A stretch of DNA of 64,000 nucleotides from Lachnospiraceae bacterium (GTDB taxonomy: Bacteria > Bacillota > Clostridia > Lachnospirales > Lachnospiraceae): positions 591,001 through 655,000 of the forward strand of contig CP107199.1 of NCBI GenBank assembly GCA_025758065.1. Reading direction: 5' to 3'. Of the stretch, positions 27,251 through 36,173 are shown piece by piece (position 1 is the stretch's first letter; each line of letters starts with the position of its first letter). The notes under the pieces are model-generated. The model was not told where the DNA came from. It did not search any database and saw nothing but the letters and a program-made list of their open reading frames with translations. Both the position numbers and the translations under genes were made by a program.

Positions 27251-27413
27251 ATGTTCTCTCGGAATCTTTCTGTACCTGATTTTATGAGAAGATTTTTTGT
27301 CAGTTGTACCCAAATTTCTGTGGCGTACGCGGTGCGTACGGTGATGAAATCCGAGTGCGACTGGCGGAAAATCGGCCACAAAGACAAATACAGGAAAGAC
27401 TCCGAGAGGACAT
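27251..27413. repeat. Palindromic repeat family A, full copy (A1)
   Basis: About 163 bp. Left tip ATGTTCTCTCGGAATCTTTC, right tip GACTCCGAGAGGACAT, inverted. An inner pair (GTCAGTTGTACCCAAATTTC / GAAATCCGAGTGCGACTGGC) continues the fold to the central palindrome GTACGCGGTGCGTAC. Close to the copy at 39067. It lies upstream of bioY. Confidence 0.85.
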
Positions 27414-27502
27414 ATAAATGTCTTGAAACATTGTAACATTGACCACAGCCTAAGTCAATGAAGGAGCAAACCTATATCTGCCTGACAGCACTTCCATAAC
27501 AG

Positions 27503-27537
27503 AAAAACGCATTGCCATAAAAGACAATGCGCTTTTG
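27503..27537 (-). terminator. Terminator of leuA
   Basis: GCGCATTGTC...GGCAATGCG stem followed by TTTTTC on the minus strand, 44 bp after the leuA stop. Between it and repeat A1 nothing else is seen. Confidence 0.8.
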
Positions 27538-27580
27538 ATCTTTACTTTTATTTTATGCCGGTCCCGGCATGAAAGTTTTA

Positions 27581-29248
27581 TTAATAGAACAGTCTGTTTA
27601 CTGCACTGAAAATACCACGGATAGATGCTCTGGTAATATTGGAACTGATGCCTACGCCGTAGGTTGCTTTTCCGGTGGTCTGGTCTACTAAGTGGATATA
27701 GGAAGCAGCCTGTGCGCCAGAACCAGATGCAAGTGCATGTTCGGTGTAGTCTAATACCTTGATCTGGATGCCCAGTGCCTCTTCTAAGCCTCTCTGGACA
27801 GCATCGATCGGTCCATTTCCAATGCCATCGAAATGCTTCTCAATGCCATGGTCAGTATAAGTAAGCTTAACAAGTGTTGCAAACTCGCCATCTGCAGTCT
27901 CTGTATCGGTAATGCGGCACTTGCGGAAATGCATTGGTTCTTTGCGGTCCAGATAATCCTTCTTGAACTCCTCCATGATCTGCTCCGGAGCAACCTCACC
28001 CTGCTTCTCGGAAATAGCCTGGATCACATCGGCAAACTCCTTGTGCATGCCCTTCGGAAGCTTGAAGCCGTAGAAAGTATCCATAACAAAGGCTACGCCG
28101 CCCTTTCCGGACTGGCTATTGATACGGACGATCGGCTCGTACTCTCTTCCGATATCGCTTGGATCGATAGGCAGATACGGAACTTCCCAGTACTGGCTGT
28201 TTCTTTCGTGGAGAGCCTGCATACCTTTGTTGATGGCATCCTGATGGGAACCGGAGAATGCGGTAAATACCAGCTTGCCTGCATATGGATGTCTTGGCGG
28301 GATCTGCATTTTAGTACAGCGTTCATAAACCTCTGCGATCTCACGCACATTTTCAATATTTAATTCCGGGTTGATACCCTGGGAGAACATGTTGTAAGCA
28401 ACGGTCAGTATATCTACATTACCAGTACGCTCGCCATTTCCAAACAGAGTTCCCTCTACACGGTCAGCACCTGCAAGAAGTGCTAATTCGGTAGCTGCAA
28501 CGCCTTCTCCTCTGTCATTGTGCGGATGTACGCTTAAGATAATGCTTTCCCTGTTCTTAAAGTGTGTGTGCATCCATTCGATCTGGTCTGCATATACATT
28601 TGGAGTATTCATCTCAACAGTAGATGGAAGGTTGATGATGATCGGGTTCTCCTTGGTAGCTCCCCAGGTCTCCTGAACAGCAGTACAGATATCAAGGGCA
28701 AAATCCAGCTCTGTGCCGGTAAAACTCTCCGGAGAATACTCAAGACGGATCTGCGTATCACATTCTGCTGCATATCTCTGTACCATCTTGGTACCTACAA
28801 TAGCGATATCTTTGATCTCGTCCATATCTTTGTGGAAAACAACATCTCTCTGAAGAGTAGATGTGGAATTGTAAATATGTACGACAGCCTTTTTAATACC
28901 CTTTAATGCCTCAAAAGTCCTCTTGATCAGATGCTCACGGCACTGTACTAATACCTGAACTTCTACATCATCCGGGATCAGCTTGCGGTCAACCAGGGTG
29001 CGAAGAAAATCGTATTCAATCTGGGATGCTGCAGGGAAGCCAACCTCTATCTCCTTAAAGCCCAGCTTTACTAAAAGGTTGAACATTTCTACCTTTTCTT
29101 CTACTACCATTGGTTCTACCAGTGCCTGGTTTCCATCACGCAGGTCAACGCTGCACCATACAGGAGCCTTTTCAATCTCTTTATCCGGCCAGGTACGCTC
29201 TGGGAAATGGACTACAGGTACGCTTTTATATCTCGCATAATTTAACAT
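27581..29248 (-). CDS. leuA: 2-isopropylmalate synthase
   Basis: 555 residues, the length of the LeuA2-type enzyme. The TIM-barrel start SVDLRDGNQALVEPM (33-47) and metal-binding HPHNDRGEG are present; the C-terminal regulatory dimer domain (about 430-555) is complete. It condenses acetyl-CoA with 2-ketoisovalerate, the first step of leucine synthesis, and is normally feedback-inhibited by leucine. AAGGAGG precedes the ATG. No other leucine genes are adjacent. Confidence 0.96.
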   Translation of the reverse strand: MLNYARYKSVPVVHFPERTWPDKEIEKAPVWCSVDLRDGNQALVEPMVVEEKVEMFNLLVKLGFKEIEVGFPAASQIEYDFLRTLVDRKLIPDDVEVQVLVQCREHLIKRTFEALKGIKKAVVHIYNSTSTLQRDVVFHKDMDEIKDIAIVGTKMVQRYAAECDTQIRLEYSPESFTGTELDFALDICTAVQETWGATKENPIIINLPSTVEMNTPNVYADQIEWMHTHFKNRESIILSVHPHNDRGEGVAATELALLAGADRVEGTLFGNGERTGNVDILTVAYNMFSQGINPELNIENVREIAEVYERCTKMQIPPRHPYAGKLVFTAFSGSHQDAINKGMQALHERNSQYWEVPYLPIDPSDIGREYEPIVRINSQSGKGGVAFVMDTFYGFKLPKGMHKEFADVIQAISEKQGEVAPEQIMEEFKKDYLDRKEPMHFRKCRITDTETADGEFATLVKLTYTDHGIEKHFDGIGNGPIDAVQRGLEEALGIQIKVLDYTEHALASGSGAQAASYIHLVDQTTGKATYGVGISSNITRASIRGIFSAVNRLFY

Positions 29249-29633
29249 AATAACTATTTCCTCCTTGTGTTTATCTCTGTCTTTTTCTGTTACATGCTTT
29301 GCACTCTCGCAATTCTATTTATTGCTGCAACCGGCATTTCAACGGATCTGCTTTGTATTTCCTTTTAATTCCAAGCCCTTCCGGGCAGTCGCTCGATCAC
29401 ACCGTAACGGCAGACGATAAACAGCAGTACTTTTACTGATTCAGCCCCACGTTTCATCATTCCTTTTCTCATAAAATCATGTGCAGAATGGCACTTTACC
29501 AAATAGAATGTGCCTTGGCACATTCTCGCGCCGAGCGCGGTCGCTTGCGACATGTTTCTTCTTCGCGCGAGTGCGCATCATTGGCACGTTAGTGTCTTTT
29601 TATGTAATAGGAAATTTCAAAGAATTTCCTATT
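29249..29633 (-). other. Long structured leader region of leuA
   Basis: About 390 bp without a convincing gene. Contents: a repeat-B-like segment GCTTTGCACTCTCGCAATTC near 29297-29316; a 62-codon frame (29365-29553, minus) with no recognisable family and no clear ribosome site; and a 20-bp palindrome at 29506-29525 (GAATGTGCC-TT-GGCACATTC). No T-box core (GGGTGGNACCGCG) is seen. ATTGCTGCAAC occurs at 29322-29332 and 29681-29691. Confidence 0.45.
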
Positions 29634-29642
29634 ACATAAAAA
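29597..29642. repeat. 20-bp perfect inverted repeat in the leuA leader
   Basis: Arms 29597-29616 and 29623-29642 are exact complements (TTTTTATGTAATAGG...) with a six-base loop. The A/T tips overlap the T-run of the neighbouring GC-rich terminator stem, so the two hairpins are back to back. Confidence 0.8.
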
Positions 29643-29672
29643 TGCTCCGGAGCAGCTTTGTCTCCGGAGCAT
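29634..29672 (-). terminator. Strong terminator/attenuator stem upstream of leuA
   Basis: ATGCTCCGGAG (29642-29652) and CTCCGGAGCAT (29662-29672) pair perfectly; the minus strand continues TTTTTATG. It may end glmM transcription. However, a good promoter lies only about 40 bp upstream (29714-29742), so it could also attenuate leuA or end a short RNA. Confidence 0.8.
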
Positions 29673-29713
29673 CCAGCCTCATTGCTGCAACATACAATAA
29701 AAGTATATGCTAC

Positions 29714-29742
29714 AGTATACCATATACCATTTATTCTTACAA
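29714..29742 (-). promoter_or_regulatory. Promoter in the leuA leader
   Basis: Minus strand: TTGTAA (29737-29742), 17-base spacer, TATACT (29714-29719). Start of transcription near 29707, directly ahead of the terminator-like stem. Confidence 0.7.
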
Positions 29743-29821
29743 GCAATGAGATTTCATTTTATTATTCGTTCTGGTTATGGTTAATATTCCAAGCCAGCTT
29801 TTTCAGACGTATCAGCTTACC

Positions 29822-31174
29822 TTATAAGCAGTGTCCCTGTTCTTCCATAACTTTAATTACCTGGTCAACATATTTTTCGCAGGTTTCAAGATCAGAGGCT
29901 TCGACCATAACGCGGACAACAGGTTCTGTACCAGACTGGCGGAGTAAGATCCGTCCATCGCTTCCCAGGCTTTCTGTTACTTTTTTAACTTCTGCCTGGA
30001 CTTTTTCATCATCCTGGGCTGCTTTTTTGTCTTTTACCTTTACGTTCTTAAGAACCTGTGGATAAACTTCATACTCAGATGCCAGCTTTGCAAGTGTCTG
30101 CTTCTTCTCTAAGATAACTTCCATTACCTTCAGGGAAGTAAGGATGCCGTCACCGGTGGTTGCATGCTTACTGAAAATAATATGGCCGGACTGTTCACCA
30201 CCTAAGCAATTGCCGGTAGCTGCCATATTTTCGTAAACATATTTATCGCCTACCGCAGTCTTTTCATAGGAAATGCCTTCACGGTCAAATGCTTTATACA
30301 GGCCGAAGTTTGACATGACCGTAGTAACAACTGTATTGTGGAACAGGCTTCCCTGCTCCTTCATGTATTTTCCGCAGATATACATAATACCATCGCCGTC
30401 TACTACATTTCCCTTTTCATCTACAGCGATACAACGGTCTGCATCCCCGTCGTAAGCAAAGCCTACATCACAGCCTTCTTCTACTACAAACTTCTGTAAA
30501 TGCTCAATGTGGGTGGAACCGCAGTCTGTATTGATATTTAAGCCATTTGGTTCATTATTGATCACATGGGTCTGGGCGCCCAGAGCATCAAATACATTTT
30601 TGGCAATAGCAGAAGCGCTTCCGTTTGCACAGTCCAAAGCCACTTTCATGTTCTTGAAGGAACGGGTGGCAATGGAGATCAGATAGCCAATATAACGGTT
30701 TCTGCCTGCTGCAAAATCTACGGTACGGCCGATCTTATCTTTCTTGGCAAAAGGGATCTCCTCTATTTCACCATCTAAGTATTTTTCGATCTCTGTGATC
30801 ACAGATTCTTCCAGCTTTTCGCCTTTTTCATTAATAACCTTAATACCATTATCGTAGTATGGATTATGGCTTGCGGAAATCATGATACCGCAGTTAAAGC
30901 CTTCTGTACGCACTACATAAGATACGCTTGGTGTGGTGGTTACATGAAGCAGAAATACATCTGCACCAGAAGCAGTCAGACCTGCTACCAGTGAATACTC
31001 AAACATATAGCTGCTTCGTCTGGTATCTTTTCCAATAACAATACGACATCTTTCAGCCGGATTTTTCTGTCCATAATACCAGCCTAAGAAACGTCCTACT
31101 TTAAAAGCATGCTCAACAGTCAGGTTTACATTTGCCTCTCCGCGAAAGCCGTCTGTTCCAAAATATTTTCCCAT
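29822..31174 (-). CDS. glmM: Phosphoglucosamine mutase
   Basis: 450 residues, full length. N-terminal MGKYFGTDGFRGEAN, phosphoserine loop ISASHNPYYDNG with S102, metal loop YDGDADRC, sugar-binding GGEQSGH and phosphate-binding RQSGTEPVVR. It interconverts glucosamine-6-phosphate and glucosamine-1-phosphate for UDP-GlcNAc and wall synthesis. It starts 3 bp after rmlD, so it is cotranscribed with the dTDP-rhamnose genes. Confidence 0.97.
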   Translation of the reverse strand: MGKYFGTDGFRGEANVNLTVEHAFKVGRFLGWYYGQKNPAERCRIVIGKDTRRSSYMFEYSLVAGLTASGADVFLLHVTTTPSVSYVVRTEGFNCGIMISASHNPYYDNGIKVINEKGEKLEESVITEIEKYLDGEIEEIPFAKKDKIGRTVDFAAGRNRYIGYLISIATRSFKNMKVALDCANGSASAIAKNVFDALGAQTHVINNEPNGLNINTDCGSTHIEHLQKFVVEEGCDVGFAYDGDADRCIAVDEKGNVVDGDGIMYICGKYMKEQGSLFHNTVVTTVMSNFGLYKAFDREGISYEKTAVGDKYVYENMAATGNCLGGEQSGHIIFSKHATTGDGILTSLKVMEVILEKKQTLAKLASEYEVYPQVLKNVKVKDKKAAQDDEKVQAEVKKVTESLGSDGRILLRQSGTEPVVRVMVEASDLETCEKYVDQVIKVMEEQGHCL

Positions 31175-31177
31175 TTT

Positions 31178-32038
31178 TTACAGTCCTTCCTGTCCTTTTA
31201 ATTCCTTTAAATAACGTCCTAAAGCGTCCTGCCATGCAGGAAGTCTCTCAAATCCCTTTTCTGTCAGTTTTTCTTTGTTTAAGCGGCTGTTGGACGGACG
31301 TTTTGCTTTAACCGGAAATGCTGATGAATCTACCGGTGTTACCTTTACTTCATCCATACCAGCCTGACGGAAGATCTCGCAGGCAAAGTCATACCAGCTG
31401 CAGAGTCCTTCGTTGGTTGCATGATATCTGCCATATTTATCCGTCTGGATCATGGCAACTAACAGCTTAGACAGATCATAGGTATAAGTTGGAGAACCGA
31501 TCTGGTCATTTACAACGCTGACAGCGCCTCTTTCTTTGCCTAAGCGGAGCATGGTCTTAATAAAGTTCTTTCCGTTTATACCAAATACCCAAGCAATGCG
31601 GACAATAAAGTACTTATCCAGGTTCTGTTCTACTGCGATCTCACCTTCATATTTAGTCAGTCCATATACATTTAATGGCTCTCTGTGGTCATCCGGCTCC
31701 CATGGACGCTGTCCTTCGCCGTTAAATACATAGTCTGTACTGATGTACATCATTTTTATGTCTAAGGACTTGCACACTTTGGCAATGTTTCTTGTTCCTT
31801 CTGCGTTTACCTTACGGCACAGTTCCACGTTGTCTTCTGCAGCATCTACTGCAGTATATGCTGCACAGTGTATCACTGCATCCGGTTTTGCCTCTGTAAT
31901 TACTTTTTCGCAGGCTGCAGCATCTGTAATGTCCATTTCCTCTACATCTACGCCAATCCCTTCGATGCCCTTTGCTGCCAGTTCGTCCATTACATCATGT
32001 CCAAGCTGTCCTTTTACACCTGTTACCAGAACTCTCAT
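31178..32038 (-). CDS. rmlD: dTDP-4-dehydrorhamnose reductase
   Basis: 286 residues, extended SDR fold. NAD(P)-binding GVKGQLG (7-13), STDYVFNG, and YGLTKYEGE (catalytic Tyr-x3-Lys). Final step of dTDP-L-rhamnose synthesis. Lies between rmlB and glmM. The epimerase gene rmlC, needed for the third step, is not in the window. Confidence 0.95.
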   Translation of the reverse strand: MRVLVTGVKGQLGHDVMDELAAKGIEGIGVDVEEMDITDAAACEKVITEAKPDAVIHCAAYTAVDAAEDNVELCRKVNAEGTRNIAKVCKSLDIKMMYISTDYVFNGEGQRPWEPDDHREPLNVYGLTKYEGEIAVEQNLDKYFIVRIAWVFGINGKNFIKTMLRLGKERGAVSVVNDQIGSPTYTYDLSKLLVAMIQTDKYGRYHATNEGLCSWYDFACEIFRQAGMDEVKVTPVDSSAFPVKAKRPSNSRLNKEKLTEKGFERLPAWQDALGRYLKELKGQEGL

Positions 32039-32175
32039 AAATGATCCCTCACTTTTTGTTCTTGCTTTCTGATATCAGACCGCACTGCATAATATACATC
32101 TGCAATCCTCATCATACATGTCAATGGCTGGCGGAAATTTCCGTCAGCCACAGTTACTTTTTGCTTATGGTTTAC

Positions 32176-33198
32176 TTACAGACGGTTTCCGTACATTTTA
32201 TCGAAGTAATTACTGTACTCACCGCTTAAAATGTTTTTCCACCATTCCTGGTTATCCAGATACCACTGGATGGTCTGCTGAATTCCCGTATCAAAGTTAT
32301 ATTTTGGCTTCCAGCCTAATTCTGTCTCGATCTTAGTTGGATCGATAGCATAACGACGGTCATGTCCCGGACGGTCTGTTACAAACTTGATCAGGCTTTC
32401 CGGCTTATTTAATGCCTTTAAGATGGTCTTTACAACTTCCAGATTGGTTCTCTCGTTGTGTCCGCCAATATTGTAAACTTCACCAACGCGGCCCTTGTGG
32501 ATGATCAGATCGATAGCCTCGCAGTGATCGGATACATGAAGCCAGTCACGTACATTTTCACCGGTTCCGTATACAGGAAGCTCTTCATCTGCTAAAGCAC
32601 GGCTGATGATCAGCGGAATCAGCTTCTCCGGGAAGTGATATGGGCCGTAGTTATTGGAGCAGCGGGATACTGTTACAGGCATTCCGTAAGTTCTGTGGTA
32701 TGCCAGCACAAACAGGTCTGCACTTGCCTTGGATGAAGAATATGGGCTGGATGTGTGCAGTGGTGTTGTTTCTGTAAAGAACAGGTCCGGACGGTCTAAT
32801 GGCAGGTCTCCGTAAACCTCATCCGTAGATACCTGATGATAACGCTTAATGCCATAGGTACGGCATGCATCCAGTAAAGTTGTGGTTCCCATTACATTGG
32901 TGCGTACAAATGCCTCTGGATCGGTGATAGAACGGTCTACATGGCTTTCTGCAGCAAAGTTTACTACTACGTCTGGTTTTTCTTTTTCAAATAAGTCAAA
33001 GATGAACTTTCTGTCAGCGATATCGCCTTTTACAAAGCGGTAGTTTGGCTTGTCCTCTACCAGCTTTAAGTTTTCCAGATTTCCTGCATAGGTCAGCAGA
33101 TCCAGGTTGATGATCTCATAATCTGGATATTTATTTACCATATGGTGTACAAAGTTGCTTCCGATAAATCCGGCACCGCCGGTTACGATGATCTTCAT
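32176..33198 (-). CDS. rmlB: dTDP-glucose 4,6-dehydratase
   Basis: 340 residues. NAD-binding GGAGFIGSNF (7-16), STDEVYGDL with the catalytic Thr-Asp-Glu, YSSSKASADL (Tyr-x3-Lys), and RCSNNYGPYHFPEKLIP typical of RmlB. AGGAGG upstream of the ATG. The 137 bp to rmlD hold a small hairpin (GGCTGGCGGAAATTTCCGTCAGCC-like) near 32127-32151 but no gene. Confidence 0.96.
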   Translation of the reverse strand: MKIIVTGGAGFIGSNFVHHMVNKYPDYEIINLDLLTYAGNLENLKLVEDKPNYRFVKGDIADRKFIFDLFEKEKPDVVVNFAAESHVDRSITDPEAFVRTNVMGTTTLLDACRTYGIKRYHQVSTDEVYGDLPLDRPDLFFTETTPLHTSSPYSSSKASADLFVLAYHRTYGMPVTVSRCSNNYGPYHFPEKLIPLIISRALADEELPVYGTGENVRDWLHVSDHCEAIDLIIHKGRVGEVYNIGGHNERTNLEVVKTILKALNKPESLIKFVTDRPGHDRRYAIDPTKIETELGWKPKYNFDTGIQQTIQWYLDNQEWWKNILSGEYSNYFDKMYGNRL

Positions 33199-33277
33199 AA
33201 TGTAAATATTTCCTCCTAAAATAGCTCAAAGTGAGCATTTACGCCACGGTAAACGCCGTGACGAACGCCTGTGATCA

Positions 33278-34177
33278 TTAGAACTCTCTATTGTGTAACT
33301 TATCTACATACTTACCGTCTAAAACGTCCTTCAGATACTTGCCATACTGGTTCTTCTTCAGGACTTCGTAGGTCTCTAATACCTGCTCTTTCGTGATCCA
33401 GCCGTTTAAATATGCGATTTCTTCCAGACATGCGATCTTTCTGTGCTGATGGGTTTCTACAGTCTTTACAAAGTTGGTCGCCTCTACTAAAGACTCATGG
33501 GTTCCTGTATCCAGCCAGGTAAAGCCCTGTCCCAGTAAAATAACATCCAGATCACCATTTTCCAGATAGATACGGTTCAGGTCTGTGATCTCTAACTCGC
33601 CTCTTGCAGATGGCTTTAAGTTCTTTGCATATTCTACAACACGGTTGTCATAGAAGTAAAGTCCTGTTACACAGTAATTAGACTTCGGTTTTTCAGGCTT
33701 TTCTTCGATAGAAATAGCTTTTCCATTTGTATCAAATTCAACAATACCAAAACGTTCCGGATCGTCTACATAATAGCCAAATACCGTTGCACCTTTTCCC
33801 TTGTTGGCAGCAGCCTTTAATCTTTTATTTAAGCCCTGTCCGTGGAAAATATTATCACCTAATACCATAGCAACTGAATCACCGGCAATAAACTCTTCAC
33901 CAATGATAAATGCCTGAGCCAGACCATCTGGACTTGGCTGTACTGCATAGCTTAAATTAATACCAAACTGCTTTCCATCACCTAACAGAGCCTCAAATCG
34001 AGGGGTGTCATCTGGTGTGGAGATGATTAAGATATCCCTGATACCTGCATTCATCAATACAGATAATGGGTAATAGATCATAGGTTTGTCATAAATAGGA
34101 AGCAGCTGCTTCGATGTAACTTTGGTCAAAGGGTAAAGTCTGGTGCCGCTTCCGCCGGCAAGTATAATCCCTTTCAT
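33278..34177 (-). CDS. rmlA: Glucose-1-phosphate thymidylyltransferase
   Basis: 299 residues from ATG 34177 behind AAGGAGG; the frame runs 10 codons further but without a ribosome site. Signature LAGGSGTRLYPLT, then KQLLPIYDKPMIYYPL and VLGDNIFHG. It makes dTDP-glucose, the first step toward dTDP-rhamnose, and heads the rmlA-rmlB-rmlD-glmM unit. Confidence 0.96.
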   Translation of the reverse strand: MKGIILAGGSGTRLYPLTKVTSKQLLPIYDKPMIYYPLSVLMNAGIRDILIISTPDDTPRFEALLGDGKQFGINLSYAVQPSPDGLAQAFIIGEEFIAGDSVAMVLGDNIFHGQGLNKRLKAAANKGKGATVFGYYVDDPERFGIVEFDTNGKAISIEEKPEKPKSNYCVTGLYFYDNRVVEYAKNLKPSARGELEITDLNRIYLENGDLDVILLGQGFTWLDTGTHESLVEATNFVKTVETHQHRKIACLEEIAYLNGWITKEQVLETYEVLKKNQYGKYLKDVLDGKYVDKLHNREF

Positions 34178-34261
34178 TTTTTCCTCCTTGCAGGTCCCTA
34201 TAACCATCTTGCCTCCTGTTTTAAAGCAGACTACGGCCGGACCACTGGTTATTCTTTGTTC

Positions 34262-34290
34262 AATATACCATACTATACTCCATTTTTCAA
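34262..34290 (-). promoter_or_regulatory. Promoter of the rml-glmM unit
   Basis: Minus strand: TTGAAA (34285-34290), 17-base spacer, TATATT (34262-34267), about 85 bp before the rmlA start. Confidence 0.65.
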
Positions 34291-34362
34291 ATCTTCAGGG
34301 AAATATTTCGATATAATTCATGAAAAATTAATAAGCGATTTTTTTCAACTGGTGATTAGGGA

Positions 34363-34391
34363 TTGAAAAAGGATTTCTTATTATATATGAT
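34363..34391 (+). promoter_or_regulatory. Promoter of the CydDC-like ABC pair
   Basis: TTGAAA (34363-34368), 17-base spacer, TATGAT (34386-34391). The -10 lies inside the 24-bp palindrome that follows. Confidence 0.65.
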
Positions 34392-34408
34392 GTACTAGTA
34401 CATCATAT
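34385..34408. promoter_or_regulatory. 24-bp perfect palindrome over the promoter
   Basis: Each half is ATATGATGTACT; the centre TGTACTAGTACA is a typical dyad for a dimeric repressor (GntR-like sites look similar). It covers the -10 and probable start of transcription. The core also equals two tips of repeat family C joined head to head. Confidence 0.65.
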
Positions 34409-34433
34409 GAACAGAAAAATCGGGGGAAAACAT

Positions 34434-36173
34434 ATGCTTTTAATGAACAAAACACTTTTAAAGCTTGCACGGGGACTATGGCTTTGGATCTTTGCCATAG
34501 CAGGTATGGGCTTTCTTACCTTGGTGGGGACTACTGCACTGGCTGAGATCATTGCCGGTTTCCTTGGTACTCTTTTTCAGCCTCAGGAGATCCTGCATAC
34601 TGCCTGGGGCGCTGTCAGCGCTGCTCTGGCTGCCGCTGTATTTACCTTTCTTGCCCAGCTTTTAAAGGGACTTCTGGAATACAGGACCGCTGCAAAAGCA
34701 AGGGAAGGCATGCGGAAAATGATCTTTTCAAAGGTACTGGAACTGGATGCAGGCGGCATTGAAAAGATCGGTCCTGTTTCCGCTATCACAGCTTCTGTGG
34801 ATGCAGTAGAACAGATGCAGACCTATTTCAGCACCTATCTTCCAAGCCTGATCTACAGTATCATAGCACCTGTTTACCTGTTCTTTCACTTAAAGGGCAT
34901 CTCTATGCCGGTGGCTGTTTTATTATTGGTGGTATCACTTTTTCTTCTTCCCATTAATAATGCATTCCGCAGCAGGATTGAAGATATCCGTAAGATCTAC
35001 TGGCGTTCATTAGATGATATGACCGGTTATTATATGGATAGCCTGCGCGGACTTACTACTTTAAAGCTGTTTAACAGAGATAAAGAACATTCTCATATCC
35101 TTGGAGAAAAAGCAGATATATTGAATAAAAATATCAACTGCTTTATGAAAATCAATTTTACCTCTTTTCTGGTAACAGAGGCGCTGATCTACGCTGCGCT
35201 GGTGACTGCCCTGGCAGACTCCTGTATCCGTATTACAAGAGGCACCATCACCATTTCACAGGCATTAGTGGTTCTAATGCTTTCTTACAGCTATTTTTCT
35301 TCTGCCCAGCAGCTGATGAGCGCTTCCCACAGTGCCCTGACTGCTATTTCTGCAGCCGGAAAGGTAGAAGAGATCCTGGATACTGATACTTCCCGTCCCT
35401 TTGATCCATTACTGCCGGAAGATAAAGAACATTTCAACGGGATCCGAATGGAAAATGTGTCTTATGGTTATAAAGGACGGTCCAAAGCCTTACAGAACCT
35501 TTCCCTTACTGTTCCCAAAGGTTTTGTGATTGCTCTTGTAGGGCTTTCAGGCTGTGGAAAATCCACTACTGCATCCCTTTTAATGCGTTTTTGTGACGCA
35601 TCAGCAGGACATATTTATATGGAAGGCAAAGATTACCACAGCATGAAACCGGAAGAACTGCGAAAATATATTGTAATGGTTCCCCAGCAGGTAAACCTGT
35701 TTTCCGGAACCATCCGGGAGAATCTGCTCCTTGCTGACCCGGATGCTGACGATAAAGCTTTAATGGAAGCCGTAACAGAAGCAGGTCTTTTAAAATTTGT
35801 CCAGTCACTGGAAAATGGTCTTGATTCAGATATAGGTAATGCAGGTGCTTCTCTTTCTGGCGGACAGAGGCAGAAAATGGGCATCGCAAGAGCCCTTTTA
35901 TCAAAGGCTGAATACATGATCTTTGATGAAGCTACTTCCAGCGTTGACCCGGAAAGTGAAAAAGAAATCTGGGATACCATTAGCCGCCTGGCTCACACAC
36001 GAACCCTTATCATCATCTCCCACCGGATGTCATCTGTACGCAGTGCCCACTGCATTTACGTCTTAAAAGACGGTCAGGTAGCACAGCAGGGCGATCATGA
36101 AGCTTTAATGGCACAGGATGGCTTATACCGTCAGTTAGTCCTGCGTCAGCAGACAATGGAGGTGACAGAATGA
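34434..36173 (+). CDS. ABC exporter half-transporter, CydD-like
   Basis: 579 residues from ATG 34434, which follows GGGGG; ATG 34407 sits in the palindrome with no ribosome site. Six-helix exporter membrane domain (about 1-320), then ATPase with Walker A GLSGCGKSTT, signature LSGGQRQKMGIARALL, Walker B MIFDEAT. The order and pairing resemble CydDC, which exports glutathione/cysteine or handles heme in cytochrome bd assembly, but no cydAB genes are adjacent, so the substrate stays open. It overlaps the next gene by 4 bases (ATGA). Confidence 0.87.
   Translation: MLLMNKTLLKLARGLWLWIFAIAGMGFLTLVGTTALAEIIAGFLGTLFQPQEILHTAWGAVSAALAAAVFTFLAQLLKGLLEYRTAAKAREGMRKMIFSKVLELDAGGIEKIGPVSAITASVDAVEQMQTYFSTYLPSLIYSIIAPVYLFFHLKGISMPVAVLLLVVSLFLLPINNAFRSRIEDIRKIYWRSLDDMTGYYMDSLRGLTTLKLFNRDKEHSHILGEKADILNKNINCFMKINFTSFLVTEALIYAALVTALADSCIRITRGTITISQALVVLMLSYSYFSSAQQLMSASHSALTAISAAGKVEEILDTDTSRPFDPLLPEDKEHFNGIRMENVSYGYKGRSKALQNLSLTVPKGFVIALVGLSGCGKSTTASLLMRFCDASAGHIYMEGKDYHSMKPEELRKYIVMVPQQVNLFSGTIRENLLLADPDADDKALMEAVTEAGLLKFVQSLENGLDSDIGNAGASLSGGQRQKMGIARALLSKAEYMIFDEATSSVDPESEKEIWDTISRLAHTRTLIIISHRMSSVRSAHCIYVLKDGQVAQQGDHEALMAQDGLYRQLVLRQQTMEVTE

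Noticed and set aside
29365..29553. 62-codon frame in the leuA leader as a gene
   Set aside because: No convincing ribosome site, no recognised family, and overlap with palindromes; kept only as part of the leader entry.
29249..29640. T-box riboswitch ahead of leuA
   Set aside because: The conserved GGGTGGNACCGCG core and a following terminator in the right place were not found on the minus strand.
31178..34177. A complete dTDP-rhamnose pathway here
   Set aside because: rmlA, rmlB and rmlD are present, but no rmlC-like cupin epimerase is encoded in the window.
34407..34433. Upstream ATG as start of the CydD-like gene
   Set aside because: It lies in the promoter palindrome without a ribosome site, while ATG 34434 follows GGGGG at good spacing.
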